NCBI RefSeq assembly: GCF_030297155.1
Contig: NZ_AP028067.1
Span: 2,046,001-2,110,000, forward strand
Source: Vibrio sp. FE10
GTDB taxonomy: Bacteria > Pseudomonadota > Gammaproteobacteria > Enterobacterales > Vibrionaceae
Length of the DNA stretch: 64,000 nt
Reading direction: 5' to 3'
Shown: in pieces, positions 18,171-27,251 of the stretch
Layout: each line of letters begins with the position of its first letter
How positions within the stretch are numbered: the stretch's first letter is position 1
Notes under the pieces: model-generated
Told to the model about the DNA's origin: nothing
Databases searched by the model: none
What the model saw: the letters and a program-made list of their open reading frames with translations, nothing else
Made by a program: the position numbers and the translations under genes

Positions 18171-20189
18171 ATGTCAGAACATCTTCGAGCATTATCAGGC
18201 GAGCCTATGACGGATAATTTCTCCCCTTCTGCCAGCACGATTGTGGCAAAAGATTCTAAAAGCAACGAGCATGCAGTCAGCGATTTTGCTATTTCTGAGT
18301 ACTTATCGAAGCCTTTTAAAATCGAATTCACAGTCATTTCAAAGAACTTCGTTATCGATGATCAACTGGGCCAAAAACTCTCTGTCACCCGCTTTGTTAA
18401 TGACACCGATAACTTGACTGCGACGCGAGTATTCAACGGCATTGTTACACAAGTTCAACTGCTGGGTATGGATAGCAATCTGCAGTACTCTAGTTACCGC
18501 GTCACCCTAAGGCCGTGGTTTTGGTTATTGAAACACGCCCATTCTTTCCGTGTTTATCAAAGCCAGTCGACCAAAGACATCGTTTCAGACGTGCTAACCC
18601 AAGCCGGTTTCAGCGGATCCTTTAAGGCTGGCACGATGCCTTCATCGAAACGTGAATATTGTGTTCAATACGATGAAAGCGACTTTGATTTTGTAACACG
18701 CTTGTTGGCTGAGGAAGGTGTTCACTACTTTTTCCAACACAGCGATTCCGATCATCTAATGATGCTTCAAGATGCGCAGAGCCCTTTTCAAAAGTCTGAT
18801 GCCAGTAAACTCGATATGATTGAAGTCCCTTCAGGCAGTAATCCACTCATCAATAAATGGATGCCACAAGGTCAGTTTCATGGTGCCAGCATCGAGTTAA
18901 CCAGTTATGACTACTCACAGACTAAACTTGTGAGCAGTAAAGAGAAGAAATCCAGCCATACAATCGCTAACAATACCAAGTTAACGAAACAGTTTTATCC
19001 GAAACTTGGCATCACGGGTGGAATGGAAGATCTCGCCAGTAACCTAGTTAAACGACGTATCGAACAACTAGAGCAAAACTATCAAACTGTCGAAGCCGAA
19101 GCACAACACGATTCATTTGAATTGGGTACGTGGTTCTCACTGTCATCCCACTTAGACAAGTCTCAACTCGGCGATTATCTGGTCACGGAACTCCACATTC
19201 GATACAGCACTGAAAACCATTGCGAGGCACGCCTCACCCTACTTGATACTTCAATTCCTAATTACCCGACACCGCGAGATAAGGCCAGAATACACGGTCT
19301 ACAAAGCGCAATTGTCGCAGGAAGCACCGCAGGGGAGATCAATCAAGATGACCAAGGCAGAGTTCGTATTCAATTTCATTGGGATACGGAAGCCTCTGGC
19401 GACAAAACAAGTTGTTATGTGCGTGTCGCTCAGATGATGGCAGGCAGTGGCTACGGTGCTCAGTTTATTCCGAGAGTAGGACAAGAGGTACTGGTCAGCT
19501 TTATAGATGGCGACCCAGACCAGCCGATTATTACAGGAAGTGTTTACAACAGTAAAAACCCGCCCCCTTACAAAGAAGCCAATTCGACCAAAACAGGTAT
19601 TAGCACGAAGTTGAGTGGATTGGCCAATGAGCTCTATTTCGATGATAAGAAAGACAACGAGCTCTTGTATATGCACGCGACCAAAGACTTCACCAAAGAA
19701 GTGGAAAACAATCTGACTGAGACAATCAAAGGTGAGCTGCTACAGAAGACCACCAAGCAAGTTACCGTCTCAACAGAAGATAATTACACACTGAGTTCAG
19801 ACAAAGCGATCAGTGAGAAAGGCAAATCAATCTCACTAGAAGCCGATGACAAGATAGAACTGACGGTAGGATCGAGCAAGATCACCATGTCTTCATCTTC
19901 CATCAGTATTGAAGCCAGCAACATTGATATTAAGGCGAGCAGCGCACTCAACCTTGAAGGGATGAATGTAACAAGCAAGGCAACATCCGCCAATAAGATA
20001 TCCGGTGTCACAACGGCTCTCGAAGCAACAAGCTCCAACAGTATTAAAGGACTCAGTGTCGCCATTAAAGCGGATACGACACTGTCAGCTGAAGGGTCAT
20101 TAAGTGCCGAATTCAAATCTGGTTTGAAAGGCACTTTCGATGGCGGTGTGATGGGTGAATTGAAAGGCGCAATTGTTAAGGTGAATTAA
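18171..20189 (+). CDS. vgrG: T6SS spike protein VgrG (TssI)
   Basis: The trimeric tip of the T6SS tube. The 672-residue protein has the gp27-like N-terminal part (about 15-340), the gp5-like OB-fold with QDDQGRVRIQFHWD (about 385-400), and GDPDQPIITGSVYN (about 445). The C-terminal 150 residues are rich in short Ser/Ala/Lys/Thr strands and form the needle repeats. There is no extra enzymatic C-terminal domain, so this is a non-evolved VgrG, and any effector must be carried by other means. It opens a three-gene set with a DUF6931-like gene and PAAR. The start at 18171 lacks a clear ribosome-binding site; an in-frame ATG at 18207 is possible but would cut into the first conserved strand. Confidence 0.93.
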   Translation: MSEHLRALSGEPMTDNFSPSASTIVAKDSKSNEHAVSDFAISEYLSKPFKIEFTVISKNFVIDDQLGQKLSVTRFVNDTDNLTATRVFNGIVTQVQLLGMDSNLQYSSYRVTLRPWFWLLKHAHSFRVYQSQSTKDIVSDVLTQAGFSGSFKAGTMPSSKREYCVQYDESDFDFVTRLLAEEGVHYFFQHSDSDHLMMLQDAQSPFQKSDASKLDMIEVPSGSNPLINKWMPQGQFHGASIELTSYDYSQTKLVSSKEKKSSHTIANNTKLTKQFYPKLGITGGMEDLASNLVKRRIEQLEQNYQTVEAEAQHDSFELGTWFSLSSHLDKSQLGDYLVTELHIRYSTENHCEARLTLLDTSIPNYPTPRDKARIHGLQSAIVAGSTAGEINQDDQGRVRIQFHWDTEASGDKTSCYVRVAQMMAGSGYGAQFIPRVGQEVLVSFIDGDPDQPIITGSVYNSKNPPPYKEANSTKTGISTKLSGLANELYFDDKKDNELLYMHATKDFTKEVENNLTETIKGELLQKTTKQVTVSTEDNYTLSSDKAISEKGKSISLEADDKIELTVGSSKITMSSSSISIEASNIDIKASSALNLEGMNVTSKATSANKISGVTTALEATSSNSIKGLSVAIKADTTLSAEGSLSAEFKSGLKGTFDGGVMGELKGAIVKVN

Positions 20190-20275
20190 TGTGTTCAAAG
20201 AAAGTCGACTATCAATATCAAATCGCGATGGAAGATCATCAGTCGCCACGAACAAAATTCAGGTAGAACGAAAAC

Positions 20276-20836
20276 ATGTATAAGAAAATTCCATATCAGA
20301 CTGGCAGACAACTGCTCGACAGGTTCTCGAGCTCTGAAGAAGCACAAGCACTGATTGATGAAGAGCTCAACATTGATGATTCCATTGAAGCTTTATTGGA
20401 AAACGAACTCTATTTCGACTTGGTTCAGCTTCTTGCGCATGGGCTGCCTGTTCGAGAAGCTATTTGGTGGGGTGCGCATACACTCGATGCAAGAAATGAT
20501 GTGTGGTCTACAATGCAAAAGCAGTGTATTTCAACAGCCAAGGCTTGGGTAAAATCTCCTTCAGAAGAACAGAGGCGTAAGAGCGAGCTCTTTTCCAACA
20601 AGCTTAAATTGAATTGCGGGCCATCTTGGTTGGCTCAAGCCGTATTCTGGAATGGAGCTGGCAGTATCGTGGCACCAGATTTACCCAGCGTTCTGCCCGA
20701 CCCGTTCCTATACTCTAAAGCAGTTGCAGGCGCGATCAACCATTCAGCGGCCTTACCCAATTGGGATAAAACCAACGAGTACTATAAGAAATCCGTTGGT
20801 ATTGCTCTCGAGCTTGCCAAAGGCAGCAAATCATAA
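20276..20836 (+). CDS. T6SS-associated protein, DUF6931-like
   Basis: A 186-residue predicted cytoplasmic protein, alpha-helical, without signal or membrane segments. The motifs VREAIWWGA, AKAWVKSPSEEQRRKSE, LAQAVFWNGAGSIVAP and AVAGAI match my recollection of the DUF6931 family. It lies between vgrG and PAAR, 86 bp after vgrG and 24 bp before PAAR. That position is typical for adaptors or chaperones that load cargo onto the spike. Its role as such is inference; no biochemical function is known to me. Confidence 0.7.
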   Translation: MYKKIPYQTGRQLLDRFSSSEEAQALIDEELNIDDSIEALLENELYFDLVQLLAHGLPVREAIWWGAHTLDARNDVWSTMQKQCISTAKAWVKSPSEEQRRKSELFSNKLKLNCGPSWLAQAVFWNGAGSIVAPDLPSVLPDPFLYSKAVAGAINHSAALPNWDKTNEYYKKSVGIALELAKGSKS

Positions 20837-20860
20837 AGTTACGGATGACAGGAGTGAACG

Positions 20861-21160
20861 ATGACATTAGCCGCACGATTAACTGACATGCATGTTTGCC
20901 CAATGCAGACACCCGCGGTTCCACCTATCCCCCATGTAGGCGGGCCAATCAGTGGACCCGGTGTACCAACAGTTCTCATTGGCAATATGCCAGCCGCAAC
21001 GCTTGGAGACATGTGCGTTTGTGTCGGACCTCCAGATAGCATCATCAAAGGCAGTGCCACTGTGCTCATAATGAGTAAACCCGCTGCGCGTATGGGCGAT
21101 ACTACGAGCCACGGAGGTACGATTGTTCTTGGTATGCCAACCGTGATGATTGGCGGTTAA
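20861..21160 (+). CDS. T6SS PAAR spike-tip protein
   Basis: A 99-residue PAAR-domain protein that caps the VgrG spike as a zinc-bound cone. The repeats GVPTVLIGNMPAATLGD and GSATVLIMSKPAARMGD are characteristic. Candidate zinc ligands are H11, C13, H25, C52, C54 and H84. There is no N- or C-terminal extension, so it carries no fused effector. A GGAGTG ribosome-binding site lies upstream. It ends the vgrG gene set; the main operon begins 220 bp downstream. Confidence 0.93.
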   Translation: MTLAARLTDMHVCPMQTPAVPPIPHVGGPISGPGVPTVLIGNMPAATLGDMCVCVGPPDSIIKGSATVLIMSKPAARMGDTTSHGGTIVLGMPTVMIGG

Positions 21161-21380
21161 ATACCTTACATTTCATGGGGTTTCAAAAAATCGTGACATC
21201 GGTCCACTTTCTTAGATGAAGTTCAAAGTTTTAAGTAAATATCTATTTTGCATGAGACTTTTCAAGAAAAAGCTCTAGAATTAATAAATGTTAACAAGTG
21301 TTTACGAAACATAAGGAATATGTATCTAAAATAACACTTTGTGCGAGCGGGATAACAAATAGATTTTTTACAGGATGTAT

Positions 21381-22841
21381 ATGACAGAAATCGCCAACCT
21401 ACTTGTTCCAATCTCGGATGAAGAGCCTTCAGGCTCTTATTTGAAGTTAGATCGAAGTGCCTATCGCAGTTTGAGAAACGTTTACAATAGCGCTCAATCT
21501 TCATTTCGACAGTTGGTTGAAACGCCTGATGCTTCTTCTGATCCCGCCATTGTTGACGCCAATACAGAAAATTGGGCTGAATTGAAAAGGGTTTCAGAAG
21601 AAACACTGACTTCCCAATCCAAAGACCTCGAGATATTAGGCTGGTACATCACTAGCCAACTTTTCACTTCACAACCATTTCATAACTTTGCTAACGCTGT
21701 CCCTGCTCTGAATCTTTTCATCGACCAATTTTGGGACACACTTAATCCAATGCTGCCAGAAGCTAAACTCAAAGCTGCTGACGATGCAGGGAAAGCAAAG
21801 GAGATGACTGAATTCCGAACAAAACCCCTACTTCAACTGGTTGGTGAGTCGTTTGACTCAAGCTCTGTGTATATCCCCTTTCAAATGCTCGATTTTTGCG
21901 CTGGTGTCACATTCGGTGATTACCTCACCGCTGAGCGTAAAGGCAACATTGCAGAGCTGAAAGAAACAGCGTTAAGTTCATTTGATCAAAGCGTTTCAGA
22001 GACACTCTTTCAATTAGCGAGTATTTATAGTGAATTGGAAGTTGCTGAGAAAAGCCTAGCTGAAAAATGCCAAGCCGTTGGCGCAACCGTTATCAGTTTC
22101 AACTTCATCAAGACCAACGTACGTGACCTGATTAAAGCGATACATTTTCTTGTTGGAGAAAAATTCGCGCCTTGGCCTTTAGATAATGACTTCCACATTC
22201 TACAGAACGCAGCTGAGGAGCCTCAGCAAAGCGATTCGATACATTCGGCATCCCAACAAGCAAACTCAACCTCGAACGACTCAGGTTCTGAACCTGAAGC
22301 AAGCCAATATTCAGGGCAAGCTAGTCCCGTGAATCAAGGCAACGGAAACGTTGCTAGTGGCAGTCCAGTTCAGACAGCGAACGGTCAACCTACTCAAACT
22401 CAAATGACCGTACAAAATGTATCGAGAATCAACGGCATTGTGAATCGTGACCATGCGTTTCAAGAGATCAGAAAAATCGCGGAATACTTTAAAGAAACAG
22501 AGCCTCATAGCCCTATCGCTTTCTTACTTGAGCGCTCTATTCGCTGGGGTTACATGAGCTTTCCTGAATTACTCCAAGAAATGGTTGGCAATGAAAGTGT
22601 CATAGCCCAGATCAATCAAATGACCGGAATGGACAACCTAGACAAGCTCGACTTGTCGGGAAAGTCGGTTCCTTTAACAACTTCCGCTCCGGTGAGAACT
22701 CCGGTAGCGACCTCGACTATTGAAGAGCCAGCAGCCGTATCGCCAGTTCCTGATAGTTCAAATAGCACGACAGATACAAACCAAACATCTGAATCGACTT
22801 CCAACTCATCATCGAGCAGCCTGCAAGATTTTGAGTGGTAA
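21381..22841 (+). CDS. tssA: T6SS cap/priming protein TssA
   Basis: Coordinates sheath and tube assembly and binds the baseplate or distal end. The N-terminal ImpA_N-type domain is clear (DEEPSGSYLKLD at the start, then LEILGWYITSQLF and LNLFIDQFWDTLNPMLP). A low-complexity Gln/Ser/Asn linker at about 270-345 is followed by a C-terminal helical part (RDHAFQEIRKIAEYFKETEPHSP, then FPELLQEMV), typical of a TssA with the conserved C-terminal block. I chose the ATG at 21381, with AGGA at a spacing of 6. An ATG two codons upstream (21375) lies inside the ribosome-binding site. It is the first gene of the structural operon and is followed by hcp. Confidence 0.9.
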   Translation: MTEIANLLVPISDEEPSGSYLKLDRSAYRSLRNVYNSAQSSFRQLVETPDASSDPAIVDANTENWAELKRVSEETLTSQSKDLEILGWYITSQLFTSQPFHNFANAVPALNLFIDQFWDTLNPMLPEAKLKAADDAGKAKEMTEFRTKPLLQLVGESFDSSSVYIPFQMLDFCAGVTFGDYLTAERKGNIAELKETALSSFDQSVSETLFQLASIYSELEVAEKSLAEKCQAVGATVISFNFIKTNVRDLIKAIHFLVGEKFAPWPLDNDFHILQNAAEEPQQSDSIHSASQQANSTSNDSGSEPEASQYSGQASPVNQGNGNVASGSPVQTANGQPTQTQMTVQNVSRINGIVNRDHAFQEIRKIAEYFKETEPHSPIAFLLERSIRWGYMSFPELLQEMVGNESVIAQINQMTGMDNLDKLDLSGKSVPLTTSAPVRTPVATSTIEEPAAVSPVPDSSNSTTDTNQTSESTSNSSSSSLQDFEW

Positions 22842-22873
22842 AGCACATTAATGCGTTGAGCAAGGAGAAAGTA

Positions 22874-23395
22874 ATGGCTTCTATTTTTATGAGAATTGAG
22901 GGTACGACACCAAAAGGTGCGGCAACTGTAGAAAAAATCGGGGGTAAAGATGGATTCTTTGCACTTGATAGCGTTTCTTGGAGTGCAGTACGTGGTGTTG
23001 GTATCGATGTAGGTAATGCAAACAATGCGGACCAAGGCATGGTTGCTCTTGGTGAAGTCAACATGACGCGTGGCTGTGATGGTGCAACACCACATCTAAC
23101 CACATTCTTATATGCGCCGGGTCCAGAAGGCCGCACTGTTGAAATCGTGATGACAAAACCAAACCGCGAAGGTTCTGGTGCTGATCCATACCTGATTCTA
23201 ACGCTAAAAATGGCTCGTATGTCTAGCTACAACATGTCAGGTACCGATGGTTCACTTCCAAGCGAATCTTTCAGTTTAACCTACACACAAATTTCTAAGG
23301 CTTACTACATTGAAGCAGACGGCGGTAAGATCGAGAAAGGCCCTGAGGTTGGCTTCGATGCTACTACAGCTAAAGTCACTTCGACTGCTAAGTAA
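22874..23395 (+). CDS. hcp: T6SS tube protein Hcp (TssD)
   Basis: Hexameric ring protein that stacks into the inner tube and carries small effectors. The 173-residue sequence starts with MASIFMRIEG and has the typical EVNMTRGCDGATPHLTTFL and EIVMTKPNREG strands. The start at 22874 has AAGGAG at a spacing of 8 and fits the family; an upstream in-frame start would overlap tssA. It sits inside the structural operon between tssA and tssB, 32 bp after tssA. Confidence 0.95.
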   Translation: MASIFMRIEGTTPKGAATVEKIGGKDGFFALDSVSWSAVRGVGIDVGNANNADQGMVALGEVNMTRGCDGATPHLTTFLYAPGPEGRTVEIVMTKPNREGSGADPYLILTLKMARMSSYNMSGTDGSLPSESFSLTYTQISKAYYIEADGGKIEKGPEVGFDATTAKVTSTAK

Positions 23396-23414
23396 TTAAA
23401 CAAGGAGAGTTACC

Positions 23415-23918
23415 GTGGCACTAAATTCCCAACATAAACGCGTAAGTAAGAACCGCGTAAGTATTACCTATGACGTTGAGACTAATGGCGCTGTAGAAAC
23501 CAAAGAGCTCCCTTTTGTTGTTGGGGTTATTGGTGACTACTCGGGCCATAAACAAGATAAAGAAGAAGTAGAAGATCGTACCTTCTATAACGTTGATAAA
23601 GACAACTTCGACACTGTAATGAAGCGTGTTGGCCCAGAGCTATCATTGAAAGTCGATAACGTTCTTGCGGGTGATGACAGCCAATTCGCGGCGAGCCTTA
23701 AGTTCAATTCGATGAAAGATTTCGAACCTGAAGCGATTATCGAACAGGTTGAACCGCTTAAGAAGCTAGTCGAAACCCGTAATCAACTGAAGGTACTGCT
23801 TTCTAAAGCCGATCGTTCTCGCGACCTAGAAAAGCTACTTAAAGAAGTTCTACAAAGTGCAGATACGATTAATGCTCTTTCTGATGAGCTTGGTATTAAA
23901 GAAGAAGGAGCTGAGTAA
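23415..23918 (+). CDS. tssB: T6SS sheath small subunit TssB (VipA)
   Basis: Small subunit of the contractile sheath, partner of TssC. The 167-residue length is typical. The start NSQHKRVSKNRVSITYDVETNGAVE and the motif VVGVIGDYSG are characteristic, as is FNSMKDFEPEAI near residue 95. It begins with a GTG preceded by AAGGAGAG. The stop TAA overlaps the ATG of tssC by one base, giving coupled 1:1 translation. Confidence 0.96.
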   Translation: MALNSQHKRVSKNRVSITYDVETNGAVETKELPFVVGVIGDYSGHKQDKEEVEDRTFYNVDKDNFDTVMKRVGPELSLKVDNVLAGDDSQFAASLKFNSMKDFEPEAIIEQVEPLKKLVETRNQLKVLLSKADRSRDLEKLLKEVLQSADTINALSDELGIKEEGAE

Positions 23919-25396
23919 TGAGTACTGAAACTGAGAATCAAGCGCAACCGGAGGCGGCGGAAGGCTCACTGAGCTTCCTAGACCGTGCGATTGAAGCAAC
24001 CACTCAAACACCTGCTGACACAACGAAAGAACTGTTTTCTGTACTGACAGAACAAGCGCTTTCTGGCACGGTCACGTGGGATAAGAACGTTACAAAGACC
24101 ATTGAAAACGCTATCTCTGAGATTGACAAGAAACTGTCTCAACAGTTATCTGAAGTCATGCAACAGAAAGACCTACAAAAGCTTGAAGGTTCTTGGCGTG
24201 GTCTACAAAAACTGGTAAAAGAGAGCGAACTTGGCCGTGATCTTAAGATCAAAATGGTCGATTACACTCAAGAAGAACTGCTTGATCAATTCGAAGATGC
24301 ACCTGCGATTGACCGTAGCCCACTATTCAATGCAGTTTACCAAGGCGAATTCGGTACTGCTGGTGGTGAACCTTACGGTACATTCATTGGTGACTACGAG
24401 TTTAGCGCCAAAGATGAAGATGTTGCCCTACTTCGCTACATGGGTGAAGTTGCTGCAGCGTGTCATGCACCCTTCATTGCTGCTGCAAATGCTGAGATGT
24501 TCGAGTTTAACGACTTCCAAACGTTCTCTGAAGGTAAGCCGGTAGCCGCTGGTTTCGACTCTCCTGCTTACGCAGCATGGAATTCATTCCGTGAGAGTGA
24601 TGATGCACGTTACGTAACGCTAACACTGCCTCGCACGCTGGCTCGTCTACCTTATGGTGACAAAGGTCTAAGTACGGATGTGTTCTCTTATGAAGAGCTT
24701 GGCACTGATATGGATGGCAACCCTAAACCAACCAGCAATGATCAGTTAGTTTGGTCAAATGCAGCGTATGATTTGGGTCTAAAAATGACTCAAGCTTATA
24801 CCGCTTCGGGCTGGTGTACTTCCATTCGTGGACTTGATAACGGTGGTAAGGTCGAAAACCTTCCTAACCTAACTTACAAGTCTGAAGCTGGCGATCTACT
24901 TCAGCAGTGTCCAACAGAAGTTAACCTGACTGATGAGCGCGAGAAAGAGCTTTCTGACCTTGGTTTCCTTCCTTTGGTTCACTACAAGAGCTCTAACTAC
25001 GCAGTATTCATCGGCGGTCAAACAACTCAGAAGCCTAAAACTTTCACTGACCCAGATGCAACTGCAAACGCTGCAATTTCTGCCCGCCTGCCTTACATCA
25101 TGGCGAGTAGCCGTATCGCCCACTACTTGAAAGTAATGGGTCGAGACAAATTAGGCTCGAACCTTGAAGCTCCTGATATTAAACGAGAGCTACAACTATG
25201 GATCGACCAATACACCAACGCTGGTGCAATTGGTAATGAGCAACGTGCAAAAACCCCTCTTTGTGAATCTCGCATTGAAGTGGTCGAGCAACCTGGTAAG
25301 CCGGGTGCCTACTCAGCAGTCGCTCATTTAAGACCTTGGTTACAACTTGAAGAACTGACAACTTCAGTTCGAATGGTTGCGAAGATTCCAGGCTAA
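23918..25396 (+). CDS. tssC: T6SS sheath large subunit TssC (VipB)
   Basis: Large sheath subunit, 492 residues as usual. Typical stretches are LEGSWRGLQKLV, RSPLFNAVYQGEFGTAGGEPYG, ARLPYGDKG, YTASGWCTSIRGLDNGGKV, and near the end LRPWLQLEELTTSVRMVAKIPG. It overlaps tssB by one base. A strong hairpin follows seven bases after the stop codon, before the second TssC-like gene. Confidence 0.97.
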   Translation: MSTETENQAQPEAAEGSLSFLDRAIEATTQTPADTTKELFSVLTEQALSGTVTWDKNVTKTIENAISEIDKKLSQQLSEVMQQKDLQKLEGSWRGLQKLVKESELGRDLKIKMVDYTQEELLDQFEDAPAIDRSPLFNAVYQGEFGTAGGEPYGTFIGDYEFSAKDEDVALLRYMGEVAAACHAPFIAAANAEMFEFNDFQTFSEGKPVAAGFDSPAYAAWNSFRESDDARYVTLTLPRTLARLPYGDKGLSTDVFSYEELGTDMDGNPKPTSNDQLVWSNAAYDLGLKMTQAYTASGWCTSIRGLDNGGKVENLPNLTYKSEAGDLLQQCPTEVNLTDEREKELSDLGFLPLVHYKSSNYAVFIGGQTTQKPKTFTDPDATANAAISARLPYIMASSRIAHYLKVMGRDKLGSNLEAPDIKRELQLWIDQYTNAGAIGNEQRAKTPLCESRIEVVEQPGKPGAYSAVAHLRPWLQLEELTTSVRMVAKIPG

Positions 25397-25402
25397 TATG
25401 GA

Positions 25403-25432
25403 TTTGGCCGGAGCAATCCGGCCAAAAATTTT
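25403..25432 (+). terminator. Intra-operon hairpin between tssC and tssC2
   Basis: A perfect 10-bp stem (TTTGGCCGGA / TCCGGCCAAA) closed by a GCAA tetraloop of GNRA type, followed by AATTTTG. The U-run is short, so it may be a partial terminator or an mRNA-stabilising 3' end for the hcp-tssBC part. Confidence 0.65.
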
Positions 25433-25434
25433 GT

Positions 25435-26829
25435 ATGAAGTTAAATACAGAATGGCAAAACAAATTCAATCAATTAGATGACACAGATAATACCTTTATG
25501 AAAGAGGCTTTATCTCTGTTATCTGAGATAGACAAACACTCCTTAAGCTCTAAATCCTCACTAATTTCATTGATATCAACACTTATATCAACAATCGATA
25601 CTAAGCTCAGTTTGCAACTTGATGAAGTCTTACATGAACCTGAGTTTCAAAAGCTAGAACGTAACTGGCTAAGCCTTCAACAACTTGTTTCCCTCCCCGT
25701 CAGCTACCAAAGAGCACATGTGAAGCTGCTCGATATGAATTGGGCGGAGATCTCTAGTGACGTCAATCAAGCCTATTCAACCAAATCCAGTGACTTGTAT
25801 AACAAGATCGGCAATAACGAACTGAATACCTTAGGTGGACACCCTTTTGGTTGCATCACGTTTAGTCACCCTATTTCGATGGACATCGATTTTGACGCTG
25901 ATTACGACGACCTGTTTACCGTAGAACTGTTAGGTAAATTAGGCGAAGCGACACTCTGCCCTATGTTGTTTTCGCCAGTATCCACGTTCTTTGGTGAAAG
26001 CGGCGCCGATTGGTTATCAGACATTGAGCGTATCAACAAAATCCTTTCCGGCCCTGATTTTAAGGCGTGGCAAGATTTACGAAGCAAACCCAGCTCTCGA
26101 TTTATCGGCATGGCGCTTCCTCAAGTACGCCTTCGTGATGCTTACAAAAACCGACGCGCTGGCTTTATTTATAACGAGCAAGGTAAAGGCGCTTGGGGTT
26201 TAGCCAATATGGTGCTTGCGACCACTATCATGCGCGAGTTTCACCGTGTGAACTGGTTTGGTTTTTTGAAATCCCGTTGGAACGATAAGCTTCAAGGCGC
26301 CGTCATCAACCTCCCTACGAATCACTATTTCGATAGTCACCTGCAAAAGCCAGTAACGGACATTAGCTTGTTCGGACAACTGTCGAATTTCTACGCGCAG
26401 AGCGGCTTTATCCCATTAGCGAAGAGTCCTTTAACCGATAAGTTTTACTTCAATGGGAACAATTCGATTTGGCAGTGCGGACAAAGTGACAACGACAAAG
26501 TGCTTACTCAGATTCAAACCACACTGATGTCTTGTCGAATTGCGCACTACTTAAAAGTTCAAGTAAGAGAAATGATCGGTAGCTTCAACAACGCCACAGA
26601 ATGTGAGTTATTTTTGACGCACTGGATTGACAAGTTCTCGAGCAACGTTTCCTTCGCTAATGAAGAAACCTTATCCAAATACCCATTAAGTTTCGCCAAA
26701 GTGAGTGTCACTGAGTCAAGCTCTCAAGCTGGCAGCTTCGCCTGTACTTTACGTATCGTTCCTCAATACCAGTTTGACTATTTCAGTGGTGAAGTGGTTC
26801 TAACGACTGACCTAAACGAGGTGGCGTAA
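25435..26829 (+). CDS. Second TssC-like sheath protein (TssC2)
   Basis: A 464-residue paralogue of TssC. It keeps the fold markers (LERNWLSLQQLVS, LGGHPFGCITF, FIGMALPQVRLRDAY, AHYLKVQVREMIG, and a C-terminal beta part LRIVPQYQFDYF). It diverges strongly from the first TssC elsewhere. Tandem TssC-like genes are known, for example Rhizobium impC/impD and Agrobacterium tssC41/tssC40. Its role here may be a minor sheath or baseplate-linked form, which is inference. No ribosome-binding site precedes the ATG at 25435, and it stands directly after a strong hairpin, so lower expression than TssC is expected. Confidence 0.85.
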   Translation: MKLNTEWQNKFNQLDDTDNTFMKEALSLLSEIDKHSLSSKSSLISLISTLISTIDTKLSLQLDEVLHEPEFQKLERNWLSLQQLVSLPVSYQRAHVKLLDMNWAEISSDVNQAYSTKSSDLYNKIGNNELNTLGGHPFGCITFSHPISMDIDFDADYDDLFTVELLGKLGEATLCPMLFSPVSTFFGESGADWLSDIERINKILSGPDFKAWQDLRSKPSSRFIGMALPQVRLRDAYKNRRAGFIYNEQGKGAWGLANMVLATTIMREFHRVNWFGFLKSRWNDKLQGAVINLPTNHYFDSHLQKPVTDISLFGQLSNFYAQSGFIPLAKSPLTDKFYFNGNNSIWQCGQSDNDKVLTQIQTTLMSCRIAHYLKVQVREMIGSFNNATECELFLTHWIDKFSSNVSFANEETLSKYPLSFAKVSVTESSSQAGSFACTLRIVPQYQFDYFSGEVVLTTDLNEVA

Positions 26830-27251
26830 TGAGCTTTTGGAAAACCTTCATCAGTGATTCAAAGCCCTATCAGGATGCTGAAATTGAAGACATCAAGTTC
26901 CATCTCACCAAACTCTTAGAAGCAGAAGCATCACTGACCGATATCGATAACAGGTTGGTTGAAGTCAACCGTTCTAATTTGAAGTTTGGCATCGAAGATA
27001 TTCAGTTACTGAGTGCGACCCTTGAAAAGACTCAGCTCACCCTACGCATAGAAACATGGATAAAGAGCTTTGAACCACGATTACACGACATCTCCGTTGA
27101 GCTTGGAGAACGTAAAGAAGGTGACAACTCATTGTCGTTCAACATCATCGCCAAGGTCAAAACCAGCCATGGTGAACAGGATCTTATCTTTGATTCCAAA
27201 ATCGCATTAAGCGACTTAACGACCTCTTTAGAAGAAGATAACTATGACTGA
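26829..27251 (+). CDS. tssE: T6SS baseplate protein TssE
   Basis: gp25-like baseplate wedge protein that helps start sheath polymerisation. At 140 residues it fits the family. Family-like features are FHLTKLLEAEASL at the N-terminus, RSNLKFGIEDI in the middle, TLRIETWIKSFEPRL and the late acidic end. It overlaps the stop of tssC2 by one base and the start of tssF by eight bases, so translation is tightly coupled. Confidence 0.88.
   Translation: MSFWKTFISDSKPYQDAEIEDIKFHLTKLLEAEASLTDIDNRLVEVNRSNLKFGIEDIQLLSATLEKTQLTLRIETWIKSFEPRLHDISVELGERKEGDNSLSFNIIAKVKTSHGEQDLIFDSKIALSDLTTSLEEDNYD

Noticed and set aside
19299..19676. A 125-codon open frame on the minus strand inside vgrG
   Set aside because: It lies wholly within a well-supported gene on the other strand, has no ribosome-binding site and no recognisable domain.
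22616..23136. Two long minus-strand open frames across the tssA-hcp junction
   Set aside because: They overlap the ends of two clear T6SS genes, lack ribosome-binding sites and resemble no protein family; they reflect the codon bias of the real genes.
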